Of a DNA stretch of 64,000 bases, positions 1 through 9,977 are shown piece after piece. This DNA is from Saururus chinensis (lineage: Eukaryota > Streptophyta > Magnoliopsida > Piperales > Saururaceae). The notes beneath the pieces were generated by a model. That model worked only from the letters and a program-made list of their open reading frames with translations. It was not told where the DNA came from and ran no database searches. Made by a program: the position numbers and the translations under genes. Location of the stretch: contig CP141146.1 in assembly GCA_035235625.1 (NCBI GenBank), positions 22,128,501-22,192,500 of the forward strand, read 5' to 3'. The stretch's first letter is position 1. Every line of letters begins with the position of its first letter.

Positions 1-600
1 CCCTTCCACTCGAGGATGCATGCTCGAAGCATATCCTCTAAGGTTTGGATAGTCCATTCGGATTGTCCATCGGTATGAAGATGATAAGCTGAGCTAAGGT
101 CAGTCACTGTCCCCAAAGCCTTTTGAAAACTTTGACAAAACCTAGATGTAAATCGAGGTTTTCTATTGTAAACTATGGATACCAGCACTCCACATAACTG
201 AACAATCTCCTTCACATAAAGTGCTACCAACATATCCGAAGAAGTGGTCATCCTGATAGCAATGAAGTGTGCCAACTTAGTGAGTCAATCAATGATAACC
301 AACATTGCGTCATTACCATTGGGCAATCTAGGAAGCCCTAAATCAAAGTCCATAGCCACTTCCACTCTGGAATAGGTAGAGATTGTAGCATGCCTCCTAG
401 ATGACGATGTTCCACTTTCACTTGTTGACACACCAAGCACTTGGACACAAATGAGGCAATGTCCCTCTTCATTCCACTCCACCAAAAAGTCCGCTTCACA
501 TCATGATACATCTTGGTTCCTTCTGGATGGATGGAGAACCTAGAGTGATGTGCCTTCTAAAGAATGCACTCTTTTAACTCCAAGGACTTTGGCACACACA
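1..600 (-). pseudogene. Integrase remnant of element 1
   Basis: Translation of the minus strand gives an integrase core with the motif AMDFDLGLPRLPNGNDAMLVI followed by a part reading like LTKLAHFIAIR, typical of plant gypsy integrases. Upstream is part of the zinc-binding region, in which CLICVQVL matches the usual cysteine segment. The sequence runs on to the window edge through a DGQSEWTIQTLEDMLR-like segment, which matches the region around the catalytic glutamate. Frameshifts and stops interrupt it, so it is a pseudogene. The C-terminal domain, and any chromodomain, is outside the window. Confidence 0.8.
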
Positions 601-1330
601 ACTATCCTAAAAAAGTTAAGTTTTCATCGGCCATTTCTTCAAAATCAATCACCGCTTTCCCTTGCAACTTAGCCTTCATGGATTGAATTTCCTCATCCAT
701 ATTTTGTGCTTCAACCACCTCATCGACCAAATCAGAGCTTATAGAAATATTAGCAAACCACTTGCTTGTATCTTCCAAAGCTAACTTTAGTTTGAGCCCA
801 ATGGCCTCTTCATACAAAAGCCATTCTTGCACACGAGCACGAGCTACTAAAGTAGCTAATTTTCTACTCAAGGCATCCGCCACCACATTAGCTTTTTTGG
901 GATGATAGGAAACAGTGAAGTCATAATCCTTAAAGAATTCCAACCATCTTCTTTGCCTCATGTTCAAGTCTCTTTGAGTGAAGAGATACTTCAAGCTCTT
1001 GTGGTTTGTGAACACTTCAAACGCTTGTGGTCCGTGAATACTTCAAACTTCTCACCATAAAGGTAGTGCCTTCAAATCTTCAATGCAAAAACCATTGCAG
1101 CTAGCTCTAAGTCATGTAGGATAGTTTCGCTCATGAACTATAAGCTGGCGAGAAGCATAAGCTACAACTTTCCCATGCTGCATCAACACACAACTGAAGC
1201 CTCTTAGTGAAGCATCACCTTAGACCACAAATCCTCCACTCCCTGAAGGTAAGGCTAAGACCGGCGCTGAAGTTAGCCTCTTCTTCAACTCTTGGAAACA
1301 TTCCTCGCATGCTTGACTCCATTCATACTT
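601..1330 (-). pseudogene. RNase H remnant of element 1
   Basis: The open stretch 602-1015 (minus) contains [20 protein letters not shown], then [10 protein letters not shown] and [15 protein letters not shown]. These are hallmark segments of plant gypsy RNase H and the linker to integrase. The part at 1015-1330 reads in another frame as [15 protein letters not shown] sequence. A 26 bp imperfect direct repeat at about 1000-1050 (CTTGTGGT..GAA.ACTTCAAAC twice) is a local duplication that breaks the frame. It would degrade the RNA strand of the RNA:DNA hybrid if intact. It is not intact. Confidence 0.8.
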
Positions 1331-2405
1331 CTCACTCTTCCTTGTCAATTTGGTCAAAAGAGTAGCAATGTGAGAAAAGTCTTCGATGAACCTCTGATAC
1401 TATCCTACAAGACCTAAAAAGCTTCGACTTGAGAAGCATTCTCTCCCACTTCATGATTGTCTCCACCTTGGATGGGTTCACCGCTACACCATCTTTGGAA
1501 ATGACATGACCTAGAAATTGCACTTCTTTCAACCAAAATTCACACTTATCAAACTTTTCATAGAGTTTGTGATCTCTCAAAGTTTGCAAGACAATCCTCA
1601 AGTGCTTATCATGCTTCTCCTTGCTAGCTAAATAGATCAATATGTCATCCACAAAAATAATGATAAACCGATCTAAATAAGGCATCGAAAAGCCCTATTC
1701 ATCAAATCCATAAAAGATGTTGGTGCATTGGTGAGATCAAAAGGCATGACAAGAACTCATAATGCTCATAACATGTTCGGAAAGCTATCTTAGACTCATC
1801 ATCGAGTCAAATACGGAGTTGATGGTAGCCCAACCTCAAGTCAATCTTGGAGAACACTTGAGCCTGCTGCAACTAATTAAATAAATCATCAATACGTGGC
1901 AAAGGATACTTGTTCTTGATTGTTACCTGATTCAACATTTGGTAATCAATGCAAAGCCTAAGAGAACCATTTTTCTTCCTGACGAAGAGAACTGGTGTAG
2001 CCCAAGAAGATGTAGTAGGCCTTATGTATCTTTTGTCTATCAAGTCTTGTAGTTCGGCCTTAAACTCTTTTAATTTAGTTGGATCCATGTGGTAAGGAGC
2101 TTTAGAAATAGGAATTGTGTCCAGAAGAAGATCAATATTGAACTCAATGTCCCTCTCAGGAGGCAATCCCACCAAGTCATCTGGAAAGATATCTGCATAC
2201 TTCGACACCACATGAATAGACTAAATAGGAGGTAGAGTCATACCCTTCACCGAGATGCTTGCAAGAAAAGCCAGATACCCACTATTGATCTACTTCCTTG
2301 CCTTAGAAGAAGACACTAAGAACTTTCCATTAGCCCATCTCATAACCTGAAAAACAAAAGGCTTGACATCCAATAAAGCAAACACAACGTTCTTTGATGC
2401 ACTGA
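1331..2405 (-). pseudogene. Reverse transcriptase remnant of element 1
   Basis: The stretch 1873-2211 (minus) holds the N-terminal RT block: a [22 protein letters not shown] segment, then [37 protein letters not shown] and [12 protein letters not shown]. The stretch 1332-1685 holds FVDDILIY, the catalytic FVDD box, followed by KCEFWLKEVQFLGHVIS. Between them (1686-1872) the frame is lost. Together they cover a full RT domain order with stops and shifts. The region 2212-2405 reads as the usual protease-RT linker (DVKPFVFQVMRWANGKFLV). Clearly a dead copy. Confidence 0.88.
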
Positions 2406-3765
2406 AATAATGTTCAATTAAATATTTTTAAATTTAAAATTTCAATCATATTTGTGTTAATTCATTGTTTATTTAGGCAATTTATATTTTGAATAGGTTA
2501 GTTGGACCTTAGTTGTGTTTACATGTTTAAATGGGCTTCAACAGGATCCAAGTAGAAGAAGGAGTGAAGCCCAACTACCCAAAGCTATTAAAAAGTCAAG
2601 AATGGGCTCCTAATGGTCTAAACATGCATGGAATGATCAAACATAACCTTTTGGACCCATTGGATTTGATATTTGCATCAAGAAAACTAAATTCGGGAAG
2701 AAGCTGATTTGGACAAATTGACACAAATTTTGTATTTTGACCATATCTTTCTATTTATAATTCAGATTGATATGATTATGGTGGCATTGGAAAGAATACT
2801 TCCGTATCTACAATTGTTATTTCAAGAAGAAATTGAAAATTCCGAAGATGTATAGGTCGAATTCGACATGTAAAGGTACATCTAGTTAACTAACCCGAGG
2901 CCAGCACATGGAGAATCTTTTCATTGATTATGATTGATACACATAAGGAAAGACAATGAGGTCGATTGGATAACTAAAGGAAAACTTACAGATACCTATT
3001 TTCTAAATAAATCATTGATTTATTTGATTAATTTAAAATTTAATCATCGCCAAAGAAACAACCAATTAAGCAATCAATCGGGATGTAATCAAGAGATATG
3101 ATTGGACTTTCCCCTTTGAAGCAACCCCTTCTACTCCTATAAATAGAGGGGTCGACGTGATAGAGGCATCATTTCCTCCTCTTTGGAGCTCTCTTCTCCT
3201 ATTTTTCTTCTCTTATATTGTAGCTTTTGTTTTTAGTTTTGTGTAACGGCTTTCTAAGCTCTTGGTTAAGGCTAGGGATGAAGTTTGTACTTGATGTTTG
3301 ATGACTATTTTGATTCAAGTTAGTTCTTTATCATTTTAAATTGACGTTTCATATTTAAGGAGTTTATAATCTACATAATTATTTGATTTTGTGTTAACAA
3401 AAGGCACGCCGAATGCTTATAATTCCCAATGATTATATACTTAATGCTCTCACGTAGTAAACAATCAATTACTATTGTTTTATTTCAAAGTTCTTTAAGA
3501 GTTAAATTTTCTGATTGAGATGAATTTTCATTCGATCTTAAGAGTTATCATATGAACCAAATATACATTAGATATTTATTATAAGTGGATTTCCAATGCC
3601 TTAGCACTTTCTCTTTGATTGTCTCTTATTCTCTATTTTACCTTCCTTCTCTATTCTATTCTCTTCGTAATAGTTTTCTTTGTGAACAAGGCTTTCCCTA
3701 TGGATCGACCTTTTTTACTATAGTTGACAAGTAAAAGAATAAATCCGAATTAGACTACTTCATAG
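2405..3765. mobile_element. LTR-like insertion (probable solo LTR) inside element 1
   Basis: About 1.35 kb of AT-rich DNA with no pol coding separates the protease and RT parts of element 1. It has LTR character in plus orientation: it begins near a TGTTCAATTAAATATT stretch at 2411, has a TATA-like CTCCTATAAATAGAGG at about 3135-3150 followed by a CT-rich leader, and ends with a CCCTATGGATCGACC motif (about 3699-3713), which is common near the ends of plant LTRs. I could not find an exact 5 bp target duplication, so the borders are approximate. It may be a solo LTR of an Athila- or copia-type element. Confidence 0.5.
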
Positions 3766-4110
3766 TCTTGGTTTGGACATAACTACATTCTTCCCACGGC
3801 AATCTACATGGCCATGATAAATTGACATCATGTCCATGCCCAAAATTACATCAAAATCAATCATAGGCAAAACACTCAAATCAACAAACAATTCATGCCC
3901 TTCAACCAATATGAAAACCTTCTTAAGATACTCCTCCGTCCAAAAAGAAGACAAAGGGGTAAACACACGCAAAGGAATCAACAACATCTTCGGTTTAACA
4001 CCAAGCTCACAAGCAAAATGAGGTGAAATGAAAAAATGTAAAGATTCGGTATCAAATAACACTTTGGCATAGTGGGAGGTGATTTTAAGTATACCTTCTA
4101 CCACTGCCAA
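3760..4110 (-). pseudogene. Retropepsin-like protease remnant of element 1
   Basis: The 116-residue frame includes AKVLFDTESLHFFISPHFAC, the position of the aspartic protease active site, which in this family usually reads DTGA/S. Here the glycine is replaced by glutamate (DTES), which should abolish activity. Further on come FVDLSVLPMIDFDVILGMDM, matching the flap and ILGMDWL region, and HVDCRGKNVVMSK near the end. The frame stops where the 1.35 kb LTR-like insertion begins. This is confidently the gypsy protease and almost certainly inactive. Confidence 0.85.
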
Positions 4111-4111
4111 A

Positions 4112-5110
4112 GCATTGGTCGCCTCATGAGCTTAAATAGAAAAAACCTTCCCTTAGTTGATTGACTTCCTTAGTTCGGCCTTCCTTGTTGCCCTCCTTGC
4201 TGCCTTGGGCCTTGGTTTTGTGGAGCCGGCTGATGCCTAGGAACATCACCCTTAGTGTTCTGAGGACACACCCTCTTGTAATGCCCTTTATATCCACACA
4301 AGAAGCAAGATATGTTGGCATAGTGGTTGTGGCAATTAGGCTACAGGGTTTTTGTTATTCCTCCCAAAGTTATTACCATGAGGCTTATGATTACATTGTC
4401 CCTGAAAGCACTCTTGCCTAGCTCGCTTAGGCTGCCCCTTCCTCTTGTAGCACTCCTTCGTGTCCACCACAATGGTGGTCTCAAGGACTTCCGCTAAAGT
4501 CTTATGCTTAAAGGGAACCAATCGGCCTCTTATGTAAAGCTTCAACCCATCATCGAACTTCCTTGTCTGCTCATCTTCATCACAGAAGAAACGAGGAGAA
4601 AAATGCTCTAGCTTGATAAACTTAGTCTCATAGGCAAGCACTGTCATGGAATCCTACTGAAGATTGATGAAAACCTGCTTCTTCTCCTCTCATACATGAC
4701 GAGGAAAGTACTTGTCATTGAAGACTGACAACAACTCCTCCCATGGGATGTCCACTTGGCCCTGGAATATCCGCCACTCTGTGGAATGCCACCACCTATG
4801 GGCCTCTCCCTCAAAGGTGAAGACAGCTAGGTGGGTCTTCTCCTCCTCTTAGCAATGCCTCTCACTAAAGATCTTCTCCATTTGAAACTTTCAATTATTG
4901 GTTTCCGAGACATCCATCCTACCATGAAAACTAGGAGGATTGAGCTTCTTAAACCCCTCTAGGATTAGATGCTCTGCCCATTGCCACTGGCCTGCTTAGC
5001 CTCCTAGGTTTGCATGACCTGAGTTAACCCCTCAATGGTGGTCAACACATCATCCACACTCGGGTCTCTAGAAACGGGGCTATTATTAGCACCTGTGTGA
5101 TTCACTCCAA
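4112..5110 (-). pseudogene. Gag remnant with CCHC zinc knuckle, element 1
   Basis: The part at 4336-4647 reads as the C-terminal gag region (LEHFSPRFFCDEDEQTRKFDDGLK, LYIRGRLVPFKHKTLAEVLE, typical of plant retrotransposon gag). Near 4267-4308 a CCHC zinc knuckle CFLCGYKGHYKRVC is followed by a Gln/Gly-rich tail that ends in a stop. The upstream part (4650-5110) continues as gag in several frames, with an N-terminal DDVLTTIEGLTQVMQT-like segment. It would encode the capsid and nucleocapsid protein. Stops and frameshifts make it non-functional. Confidence 0.8.
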
Positions 5111-5299
5111 CAATCTATACAACAGCTAAATATTAAATCACAAGGTCTAACACCACAATTAACACCAAGATCAAACAACACATCACACAAGTAATCAACA
5201 AGACAACAACTAATGGAATTCAATATTGTTAGCATTGTCTAAATCTTTTATTACCTTATTTCCTATTGTCATCAGGAATTATCCCTTAACCTCATTTGC

Positions 5300-5325
5300 T
5301 TTTAGACAAAGTCATGTTCCAATAC
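5300..5325 (-). other. Degenerate primer-binding site of element 1
   Basis: Minus strand reads TTGGTATTGGAACATGAC. This resembles the common plant gypsy primer site complementary to initiator methionine tRNA (TGGTATCAGAGC followed by ATG), with several substitutions. It lies between the gag leader and the LTR end, where it should be. Confidence 0.55.
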
Positions 5326-5640
5326 CAATAACTTATTAATCACACCTCGCCACACCCCCTTGACTAGAACCCGGTCTAAAGTGGGATACAACACGATGAA
5401 GCAGAAGACTAACCCATTCTCAGTTCTCCTCGAAGTACACATCACATGCCCTTTGTGCAAAAGCAAATAACATAAGGTAAAAGAGATTAATTGACTATTT
5501 TAGTCCAACACAACACCTAAAAACTCTATAATGAACATAGTCTCAAGCCCTAAGGCCATAACATATTTAAAGCCATCATAGGCTTTCTAATGTATGAAAC
5601 AATGTAAAGTCTAAGATCATCATATCACAATCGCGCATGC
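5326..5640 (-). mobile_element. 3' end of the 5' LTR of element 1
   Basis: This 300 bp stretch is clearly related, in opposite orientation, to 41464-41723: both share the order CTTAGGGCTT, TATGTTCATTATAGA, GAATGGGTTAGTCTTCT and a run of Gs before a terminal TGTGA. It leads directly into the primer site of element 1, so it is the end of its 5' LTR. At about 5640 it joins abruptly to the start of a different LTR. Confidence 0.65.
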
Positions 5641-6007
5641 GATATTTTTTTATATATTTTCTTTCTTATCTTCAAATGCCCGTATCTTTCTACCCCGAAC
5701 TTATATTAGTGTGTTCTTGGTACCATTGACCTTGTATCGACAAGCCTTGCGACATGAGACTGCTCAAAGTAGATTATTCTGCTTTTTTCAAGTGAGTCAT
5801 GCCTACAAGATACACTTCCTGAGGTTGTCATTTTCTACCCGAAGTCTAACTTGCGCGGTTCAAGGCTCGTTACATTTGTTCTTCATAGCTCTATCACAAC
5901 CTTAAGAATGCTCACCAAATGACCATTTCTAAATAATTTAAAATCATTAAAAACTCATAAATTAGATTTATTAAAGGTGTAAAATCGTACCAAAATTTTG
6001 CGGTCAT
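5640..6007 (-). mobile_element. Truncated 3' LTR (first about 370 bp) of element 2
   Basis: The stretch aligns base by base, with substitutions, to 11995-12353: shared blocks include ATGCC.GTATCTTTCTACC, TACAAGATA.ACTTCCT and CTCTAAATAATTTAAAATCA. On the minus strand it begins TAATGACCGCAAAATTTTGG directly after a polypurine tract (CTTTAGGGGGT, about 6014-6024). Only the first 370 bp of a 2.4 kb LTR remain. Confidence 0.75.
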
Positions 6008-8499
6008 TACGATCTACCCCCTAAAGAAATTTTGTCCTTGAATTTCACACCCTTCACTCACTGAAAAGTTCATGAGACTGTTTCACCATTTTACTTCTAC
6101 CTACTAAGTCATTTCCTTCGAGAGTGGTATTGTCATAACACTTTCCGTAACAAAATTCTTTATGTTTAATGCATAGGTTCTTTAGGATTCAAAGTTCTGA
6201 TCTATCTCTCCGCCGAAGATAAATCGTCTTTAGGGAAACTCCTTTCTAATCCAGGAGATACAAAGGATCTCGCACATCTTTCCAAATCGTGGTCACATGG
6301 AATATGTCTTTACTACATCAAGTTGTGGGGCAAGGCTAGTATATAAGCCATTGGCCCTACCTAGTCAAAAATTTCGAATGGTTCTACCATGCTTCCGCTA
6401 CTCACTTTGATGACTTTCACCTTATCCACACAATGATGTAACAACTTAGGCTTCACTAACCTATGCAACATATCTTCTATTATCTAAATCATCTTCTCTG
6501 ACTAACAATCCATTCGTGGATGAAAGGTCACATTGATCCTTATGTTGGTACCTAATTCTTCCTTAAGCCCTTGTCAAACCTTGATGGATAAATAGACTAT
6601 TTCGATCTTAGATGATTGACAATAGCACTCTATGTTGACTCAAAACTTCCTTTACATACCTCTTTACCAAAGATTTAAAAGAGTATCTTTTTCTGAGTTA
6701 GAAGATGTACACTCTTAGCAAGTCAATCTACTATTACCTAAGTAGATTCATAGTGATGTACTCTTACTTTCATTTAGAAATTTTAATTGGTTGAAGAGTA
6801 CTTGAGGGTTTCCAATATTCAACTATGGCCTGCTGACAAGTTGAACATTTTGAAACACACCCTCCTAAATCCTCTTTCATTCAATTCCACCAAAAGTTCT
6901 TTTTATGTCCTAACATATCTTCATTCCTCCTAGATGGATAGTGTAGTGAGATCTATGCACTTCACATGATAGATCCTTCCTTAGCTCGAGTATTGTTGAA
7001 ATCTCTAATCCTCGGAATCCAACACTTCCATCAAAGCCTTTGTTAATTTCAACTTTCTTATGTTGTACTAACATACATCCCAAGTTTATTTCTGGAAGCA
7101 TTACCATATATAAGGATTCATCCACTTCCATATCGTAAAGCTAAGATCGGTGTGCTTGTTAGCTTCCTCGTCAGTTATGGAAAAACCATTTCCACATGCC
7201 TCATCCCTATTAAATTGTAATTATTTTCTTATCAACTTCTTTCAAGGTATAACGATACTTTTACTGATAAATCTTTAGTAATATCCTACAATACATAGAA
7301 AACTTCTAGTTTTCAATACTATTTTCGGCCTTTCCCACCTCATTATTGCTTCTATCTTGGTGGGGTCTACTAATACTCCATCTTGAATCATTGACTCCAT
7401 CGCGAATCCTAGTCAATGATATACAGATCTTATCACCTAGGCCGACTATAGGTTATTGAAGAGATATGTCTTCCTTCTTCTCAAGATCACTAGCACTCCA
7501 CAAGGGAAGATGCTTGGACGGATAAAATCTTTACCTAACAGATCTTGAAGTTGCCACTTCAATTCTCTAGGTTTTGATACACCCATTCTATAGGGTGCCT
7601 TGGGAATAGGAGTGGTACCTAAGAGAAGTTACTTATAGAAAGTTACTGTTGAACTTCTCTTATTGGTGGTAGATCTAACCATTCATTTGAAAAAGACATT
7701 TGCACAGTCTCATACTGTGTCTATCTCATCCAAACTTATCTCCTTTGTTTCATTAGAAATAATTGTAGCACAGTACATCGAACACCCTTGGCTCAACCAT
7801 TTATGTACTTAATAGATGATACAACACACGAGTGTGAATTATCTTACTATGTTCCCTTCTCTGAAAACTACTTTCGTGTAAAAAAAGTTCTTTTTTGTTG
7901 ACGGTCACCAAATATTACCTTCTTCATCATGTCAAAAAATGTCATATTTTTTTGTTTTTGGAACCTTCATTGCTTTAAAACTCTTTCTACTTCAGAGGTC
8001 CACTTCTTGGCCACCTCAGGATAGTCCTATACTATAAGGTTGGATAAATCTTCATAACTCGCTCTAACGGATTGTCCTTCTCACTACGATTATTCTTGAC
8101 AGAATAATTAGACTTACTTGAGCGATTGAAGTTAGGCTTGAACCTTTGTGCTTGATTCAACATCTTTAAGCAACCATTTTCTGCATTCTCAAAGCAAAGA
8201 AGTTTTCCAAATGGTCCTCTAGGGCCACTAATTTTTGAACTGATGCTTCAACCCGAGTCGAGTCATCCAACCTTGTATTTCCCTTCTACGATTAGAGGTC
8301 ATCTTTGGGGTACGATTGTAACAACCTTGAATCAATAGTTTGATTCATACACAAAAACAAGCTCTTCTTCTTAAAACAAGGCACGTGTTTACAACACTCC
8401 TCCCACTTGTTTTCAAAACCAAAACACATAAAATCATTACGATAAGAAGAATTATTATTAGAATAGCCGTAAAAATAGTATATTAATTATTGGTGTTTA

Positions 8500-8813
8500 C
8501 ATGTCTTAAGGTGTACGTGTAACGACGCTTCTGAGTAGCCATTTCAAAATCAACTTTATGCTACTCAAACGCAACCAACCTTAGAGTTATCCACTAACAC
8601 CACATGTTACATACTACAGGTGTTTGATGGTTTCTCCGCGGTAGTTCTACAACCCTTCAAGACATGCTACCTAGTTATCTGTGTTGACCTATCTTAAAGT
8701 GTATGTGTAACACATTTTCTGAGTGGTCGCTAGTACTCATGTCCCATACCATGAGTATTTTGTGAAGCCTCAAAAACAACTTTACGCTAAATAAGCACAA
8801 TAAACCTTGGAGC
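8500..8813. repeat. Diverged tandem repeat in the leader of element 2
   Basis: Two related units follow one another. Each contains CTTAA.GTGTA.GTGTAAC, CTGAGT, CAACTTTA.GCTA, an ACCTT.GAG.T block, and CA.TAACACCACATGT. The second unit starts at about 8690 and resumes at 9767 after the hAT insertion, so the insertion split a pre-existing duplication. No coding is seen. Confidence 0.6.
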
Positions 8814-9758
8814 TAGGGATGCAAATAAATCAAGCTGGCCCATAAGCTCAACCCGGCCTGACCCAAAAATTAACGGGCTTGGGCCTTAAAAAATAAGTTC
8901 TGGGCTGGGCCTTATATATAAAAGCCCATAAATTTTTGGGTTGAGCCTGGGCAAAAAATGTAAAAGTCCGACCTGGCCCACAATAAGTGAGGCAAATTGT
9001 GTTGGCCATTACCCAGCCCAACCCATATTTCAACTCAACCCGCCTCTCTCAAATCACATCTCAAGTCCCAACTCCCATATAAAAAGGGAAAAACCCTAAC
9101 TCCTCAGCCTCCCCCTCATTCATTCAGTCATTCTACTGTTGTGTGCTCTCTCCTGTCTCAAACTCCCATTTCACTAGCTCAAGTCATGGCTCCACTGGTG
9201 GCAGGGGGAGTACATCAAGACATGGCACCACCAGTGGCTTGTGTTGAAGCAGGGGAAGGTCCTCTATCCGAGCATCCCGGCCCCGCGGTGTCATCTCCGT
9301 CACCACCTGCCTCATAGTCAAGGGTGTGAAGGATGTCTTCAACAAGCAGTTCTCTTTCGAGCTCTCCACCTGTCGCGAGACTATGTATTTCATCACTGAC
9401 TCTGACAAAGAGAAGGAGGAGTGAATCAACTCCATTGGCCAATCCATCATCCAATACTCCCGATTTGTGATAAGACTCCAAAATTGTCGATTATGATGTC
9501 AAATGAAGTAGATGACGAAATTGAGTGGTCGATAGGAGAGGAGAGAGGACAAGACTATTTTTTACCTTCAATGACCACTTATTCTCTTGTCGGTGAAGAA
9601 TGCATGTGGCCTGGCCCGGCCTGCATATCAGGCCGGACCGGGCCAACATTTTATTTGGGAGGTTAGGGCCTGGTCGGGCCTTTTATTTGTCATTCATATT
9701 TAGGGATGGGCCAGAGCCTACCCCTGGCCCACCAAGGCCTGTCCCACTTGCAACCCTA
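8814..9758. mobile_element. Non-autonomous hAT element carrying a gene fragment (Pack-hAT)
   Basis: The element is 945 bp long, bounded by terminal inverted repeats TAGGGATGCAAAT (left) and the complement of ACTTGCAACCCTA (right). It is flanked by a perfect 8 bp target duplication CTTGGAGC (8806-8813 and 9759-9766), diagnostic of the hAT superfamily. Subterminal regions are rich in GGCC/GGCCTGGCC motifs, as in many plant hAT miniature elements. No transposase is present. The interior holds a PH-domain gene fragment at 9193-9506. Confidence 0.92.
9193..9506 (+). pseudogene. Captured PH-domain (AtPH1-like) gene fragment
   Basis: Translation gives the segments GEYIKTWHHQWLVLKQGK (9205 onward) and, after a frameshift, RASRPRGVISVTTCLIVKG, then NKQFSFELSTCRETMYFI, DSDKEKEE, a stop where Trp is expected, INSIGQSIIQYSRF, and, after another 1 bp shift, KIVDYDVK with a stop at 9504-9506. 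This order matches the small plant pleckstrin-homology proteins of the AtPH1 type, from the beta-1/beta-2 strands through the C-terminal helix to the natural end. PH domains bind phosphoinositides at membranes. With two frameshifts and a nonsense codon it is a pseudogene. No intron is visible. Confidence 0.82.
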
Positions 9759-9960
9759 CTTGGAGCTCTCCATTAACACCACATGTCGCACACCACGGGT
9801 GTTTGACGAATTTCTCCTTGGCAGTTCCACTACCTTACAAAACATGTCACCCAGTAGAATTATGTTTAATATCTTACGTGCTACACCCCCTAACTCAAAC
9901 AAAAATAGGTCTAGTCTCACATCATTTATCACCTCATGTATTTGTAGATATAATTTCCTA

Positions 9961-9975
9961 GTTTCTCGGATACCA
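9961..9975 (-). other. Primer-binding site of element 2
   Basis: The minus strand reads TGGTATCCGAGAAAC two bases after the LTR end. It matches the initiator methionine tRNA type site (TGGTATCAGAGC) with small differences. Confidence 0.7.
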
Positions 9976-9977
9976 AC

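Larger units (their letters stand above)
1..5325 (-). mobile_element. Degenerate Ty3/gypsy retrotransposon, internal region (element 1)
   Basis: Read on the minus strand from right to left, the order is primer site, gag with a zinc knuckle, protease, reverse transcriptase, RNase H, integrase. This is the Ty3/gypsy order, and the motifs resemble the plant chromovirus (Tekay/Del) type by inference. Every domain carries stops or frameshifts, so it cannot make a polyprotein. The integrase C-terminus and the 3' LTR lie beyond the left edge of the window. An LTR-like insertion splits it between protease and reverse transcriptase (about 2405-3765). Its 5' LTR survives only as a roughly 300 bp end. 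Confidence 0.9.
6008..9977 (-). mobile_element. Degenerate Ty3/gypsy internal region (element 2)
   Basis: This minus-strand element runs from a primer site at 9975-9961 to a polypurine tract near 6020. Coding is heavily decayed, but the RT N-terminus is readable around 7500-7640 (GTTPIPKAPYRMGV, LKWQLQDLL). The integrase zinc-finger region lies at about 6830-6960, with CEVHRSHYTIHLGGMKIC followed by KRTF and paired cysteines. A possible gag start, with Arg-rich MTSNRRREIQG, lies at 8302. A hAT element (8814-9758) is nested in the leader. The remaining stretches are gypsy sequence with no open frame of note. Confidence 0.8.
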
